Assembly: GCA_027490485.1 (NCBI GenBank)
Contig: JAIXYA010000234.1
Span: forward strand, 1-7,593
Source: Comamonadaceae bacterium
GTDB taxonomy: Bacteria > Pseudomonadota > Gammaproteobacteria > Burkholderiales > Burkholderiaceae_C
Direction: 5' to 3'
Length of the DNA stretch: 7,593 nt
The notes beneath the pieces were generated by a model. That model ran no database searches. It was not told where the DNA came from and saw nothing but the letters and a program-made list of their open reading frames with translations. Shown one piece after another: positions 5,093-7,593 of the stretch (position 1 is its first letter; every line of letters begins with the position of its first letter). Position numbers and translations under genes: made by a program.

Positions 5093-6103
5093 TTATTTCG
5101 TCTGTTTGGATCGGTGGAGTTCTGTGACGTGATCAACTTCGTTCTTAGAACCCAAAAAGACACTGACCCTTTGATGCAATTGCGTCGGTTGGATATCCAA
5201 AATACGTTGCTCTCCGTTGGTCGCGGCACCACCGGCTTGCTCAACCAACCAACTCATGGGGTTGGCTTCATACATCAAGCGCAACTTTCCAGGCTTGTCT
5301 GGCTCTCGCTTGTCCCAGGGGTACATGAACACGCCGCCTCGGGTCAGGATGCGGTGCACATCCGCCACCATGCTGGCAACCCAGCGCATATTGAAGTCTT
5401 TGCCACGTGGACCGGACTTACCTGCCAAGCATTCATCGATGTAATGCTTCACAGGCTCATCCCAATGGCGCATATTGCTCATGTTGATGGCAAATTCCTT
5501 GGTGTCAGCAGGAATTTGCACATGTTCTTGGGTGAGCACAAAAGAGCCTTGTTCGCGGTCCAAGGTGAACATGGCCACACCGTCCCCCACCGTCATCACC
5601 AGAGTGGTTTGCGGGCCGTAGACGCAGTAACCAGCGGCCACTTGTGAGCTTCCTGCTTGTAAGAAGTCAGCTTCCTGAACAGCGACATGACCTTCTGGCT
5701 TTTTCAGCACACTGAAGATGGTGCCAATACTGACATTGACATCGATATTGCTGGAACCATCGAGTGGATCAAACAACAGCAAATATTCACCTTGAGGGTA
5801 GCGGTTGGGTACAGCGTAGATGCTGTCCATCTCTTCTGAGGCCATGGCCGCCAAATGGCCGCCCCATTCGTTGGCTTCAATCAAAACCTCGTTGGCGATG
5901 ATGTCGAGCTTTTTTTGAACTTCACCCTGCACATTTTCAGTCGACGCTGAGCCAAGTACGCCACCCAAGGCGCCTTTGTTGACCGCGTGGCTGATGCTTT
6001 TGCAAGCACGGGCGACCACTTCAAGCAGCAAACGCAATTCAGGGGGAATACGGCCCTTGGCACGTTGTTGTTCTACAAGGTAACGGGACAATGACACCGT
6101 CAT
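5093..6103 (-). CDS. fbp: Fructose-1,6-bisphosphatase, class I
   Basis: A 336-residue cytoplasmic enzyme hydrolysing fructose 1,6-bisphosphate to fructose 6-phosphate in gluconeogenesis, and in the Calvin cycle where one is present. Signature stretches are [16 protein letters not shown] (57-72), ASEE (88-91), [20 protein letters not shown] (109-128), [20 protein letters not shown] (256-275) and [16 protein letters not shown] (277-292). Metal-binding residues expected for class I are visible as E90/E91, D112, D115 and E279. Length is normal and nothing is missing. The start at 6103 is supported by GGAGAA eight bases upstream, inside the end of pepN, whose stop is 3 nt away. The small 88-residue gene follows after one base, so the three genes probably share a transcript. 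No allosteric cysteine insert of the plant chloroplast type is seen. Confidence 0.97.
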   Translation of the reverse strand: MTVSLSRYLVEQQRAKGRIPPELRLLLEVVARACKSISHAVNKGALGGVLGSASTENVQGEVQKKLDIIANEVLIEANEWGGHLAAMASEEMDSIYAVPNRYPQGEYLLLFDPLDGSSNIDVNVSIGTIFSVLKKPEGHVAVQEADFLQAGSSQVAAGYCVYGPQTTLVMTVGDGVAMFTLDREQGSFVLTQEHVQIPADTKEFAINMSNMRHWDEPVKHYIDECLAGKSGPRGKDFNMRWVASMVADVHRILTRGGVFMYPWDKREPDKPGKLRLMYEANPMSWLVEQAGGAATNGEQRILDIQPTQLHQRVSVFLGSKNEVDHVTELHRSKQTK

Positions 6104-6106
6104 GGC

Positions 6107-7593
6107 TTATTCTCCAAGCGCAGATGAAATAACTTCGCGCACATCGGCGCTCAGATCGGATTTTGCAGCGACACGGCGCAGAGCTTCTTGTGCCGCACTT
6201 TGGTATGGCGAACTGAATTTACGCCAGCCGTCCAATGCCCTTGCAAGCCTTGCAGCAACTTGGGGGTTGAATGCATCGAGCTCAAGCACTCTCTCACTCC
6301 AAAAAACATAGCCTGCCGCATCTGTGCGGTGGAATGCAGATGGGTTGGCGCAAAAAGTCGATAACAAACTGCGGGCACGGTTAGGGTTGCGAATATGGAA
6401 GTCTGGGTGAAGCAACAATTGACGTACCTTAGGTAAAACGTCCCCATCTAGGTCAGGTGTTGTCGCTTGCAATGCAAACCATTTATCAATCACCAGATCA
6501 TCATGCTTGAACATCGCATAGAAATGGGATAGTGCTGAGGCTACGTGTGGCAGGTGGTTGTGAACCAATGCAGTCAAAGCATGCATTCTGTCGGTCATAT
6601 TGTCAGCGTTCAAGAAATCTTGGTAGGCTTTTGTAGACCAAGTGGTTTCGTTGCTGGATTTTTCCGCCATGCATAGATAGCCAAGTGCAAGACCACGCAA
6701 TGCCCTGTCACCACTGGCCTTAGCATCTAATTGGTAAGTGCCTTTAGCTGCACAATTTTCGTAAGCCCATACCCAGTCCTGCGACATCTGGATCGCAATT
6801 TGTCGACGGATGGTGTCTCGCACGGAATGGATACGCTGTGGATCGACTGTTGCACATTGCTCAGCAATGTAGGATTCGCTGGGGAGTGTCAGCACCAATT
6901 CTTTGAAGGCTGCGTCCAGTGTCGGGTCTCTTAGGACAGACCGCAAGCCATTGATCAGCGCAGGCGAAAGCAGATCGGCATTTCGCGCATCCGATGAAAG
7001 AGCGGTCAATATGCTGCTCATGTAAAGCCGTTGTGCCACTTCCCACCGGTTGAAAGCATCGGAATCATGCGCTAACAACACCAGCAGCTGCTCGACTTCA
7101 TAGGGGTAGTGCAGTTGAACGGGGGCGCTGAAACCACGCAACAATGAAGGCACAGGCATTTGGGTCATACCCTCGAACACCACGCTTTGATCAGCTTCGG
7201 TGAGCACGATGCGATGGTGCTCTGCCAGCACTGTGCCATCCATGCCTAATAAGCCCATTTCCACGGGGATGACAAAGGGTTGCTTGCTTGCCTGCCCTGG
7301 TGTGGGTGGACAGCTTTGTTTGAAGTGCAGGGTAAAGCGCTGCTGTTCTTGTTCATAGATGCCATGAACATCTAGTCGCGGGGTGCCGGCTTGGCTGTAC
7401 CAGCGCTTGAAGTTTTGTAGATCGAGTGCCAATGCGGATTCTGGATTGGCGTCGGCGATGGCTTGTGCAAAATCGTCGCAAGTAACCGCCTGACCATCGT
7501 GTCGTTGGAAATAAAGTGACATGCCTTTGGCAAACCCCTCACGCCCCACCAAAGTCTGCATCATGCGAACAACTTCTGCCCCTTTTTCGTACA
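6107..7593 (-). CDS. pepN: Aminopeptidase N, C-terminal part (5' end off the window)
   Basis: The last 494 residues of an M1-family zinc aminopeptidase, which removes N-terminal residues from cytoplasmic peptides during protein turnover. The visible part opens with YEKGAEVVRMMQTLVG, matching VYEKGAEVIRM of E. coli PepN, whose Tyr381 stabilises the transition state; the Tyr here is at 7591-7589. It continues with YFQRHDGQAVTCDDF and RWYSQAGTP, typical of the end of the catalytic domain. The Ig-like beta domain follows, then the long alpha-helical C-terminal domain. The zinc motif HExxH...E lies beyond the window. From the Tyr to the end the length (494) is almost the same as in E. coli (490 of 870), so the C-terminus is complete. 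An internal ATG at 7564 is not the true start, because conserved residues continue upstream of it. It leads the operon with fbp. Confidence 0.96.
   Translation of the reverse strand, partial: YEKGAEVVRMMQTLVGREGFAKGMSLYFQRHDGQAVTCDDFAQAIADANPESALALDLQNFKRWYSQAGTPRLDVHGIYEQEQQRFTLHFKQSCPPTPGQASKQPFVIPVEMGLLGMDGTVLAEHHRIVLTEADQSVVFEGMTQMPVPSLLRGFSAPVQLHYPYEVEQLLVLLAHDSDAFNRWEVAQRLYMSSILTALSSDARNADLLSPALINGLRSVLRDPTLDAAFKELVLTLPSESYIAEQCATVDPQRIHSVRDTIRRQIAIQMSQDWVWAYENCAAKGTYQLDAKASGDRALRGLALGYLCMAEKSSNETTWSTKAYQDFLNADNMTDRMHALTALVHNHLPHVASALSHFYAMFKHDDLVIDKWFALQATTPDLDGDVLPKVRQLLLHPDFHIRNPNRARSLLSTFCANPSAFHRTDAAGYVFWSERVLELDAFNPQVAARLARALDGWRKFSSPYQSAAQEALRRVAAKSDLSADVREVISSALGE
6113..6118 (-). 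promoter_or_regulatory. Ribosome binding site of fbp inside pepN
   Basis: On the minus strand GGAGAA precedes TAAGCC-ATG, so the fbp Shine-Dalgarno lies in the last codons of pepN and the pepN stop is between it and the fbp start. This layout favours re-initiation by ribosomes finishing pepN. Confidence 0.6.

Noticed and set aside
5092..5244. N-terminal extension of the 88-residue protein to 139 residues
   Set aside because: It would overlap the conserved end of fbp by about 150 bases, and the extra residues show no family-like pattern; the 5091 start at the coupled junction is far more likely.
5084..5647. Plus-strand 187-residue open frame antisense to fbp
   Set aside because: It lies opposite a clearly conserved gene, and its sequence (rich in His, Val and Leu runs without recognisable motifs) looks like a reverse-frame shadow.
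7562..7564. ATG at 7564 as the start of a complete shorter peptidase
   Set aside because: The conserved PepN residues YEKGAEVVR continue upstream in frame to the window edge, so the gene is simply cut by the window.

Overview
The window looks like a chromosomal segment of a betaproteobacterium, most likely Burkholderiales/Comamonadaceae. The evidence is the pepN-fbp pairing, PepN and class I FBPase sequences of proteobacterial type, a Zn-type glyoxalase I, and a moderate base composition with ordinary proteobacterial codon use. The genus cannot be fixed from the sequence. No rRNA, tRNA, insertion sequence, phage gene or CRISPR array was seen.

Left part (1-1378, minus strand): the 5' end of an unrecognised His/Asp/Glu-rich protein that runs off the window through an array of 36-bp (12-residue) tandem repeats. 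Just upstream of it lies a 310-residue cobalamin-binding protein of the PpaA/AerR type. PpaA/AerR proteins are light- and redox-responsive regulators usually found in the photosynthesis gene clusters of purple bacteria, so this side may border or belong to such a cluster. No pigment or reaction-centre gene is visible here.

Centre (1379-4818): a 226-bp divergent intergenic region with several small inverted repeats and a TTGACA box. It is followed by a plus-strand run of four closely spaced genes: a Tat-signalled gluconate-2-dehydrogenase subunit-3-like protein; its FAD-dependent GMC dehydrogenase partner with a C-x5-C-x3-C Fe-S motif; a ribbon-helix-helix protein; and glyoxalase I (gloA). The first two should form a periplasmic sugar/alcohol/aldose-acid dehydrogenase in which the small subunit carries the FAD subunit through the Tat pore. 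The cytochrome c subunit that normally accepts the electrons is not encoded alongside. GloA detoxifies methylglyoxal in the cytoplasm; whether it shares a transcript with the dehydrogenase is inferred only from spacing.

Right part (4825-7593, minus strand): a compact operon reading pepN (aminopeptidase N, 5' end off the window), fbp (fructose-1,6-bisphosphatase) and a small 88-residue protein. The gaps between these genes are 3 and 1 nt, so translational coupling is likely. The operon meets gloA tail to tail with only 6 bp between stop codons.

Most conserved genes here are ordinary. The parts worth attention are the repeat protein next to the B12 regulator, the divergent control region, the cytochrome-less Fe-S GMC dehydrogenase operon with its RHH protein, and the small protein coupled to fbp.
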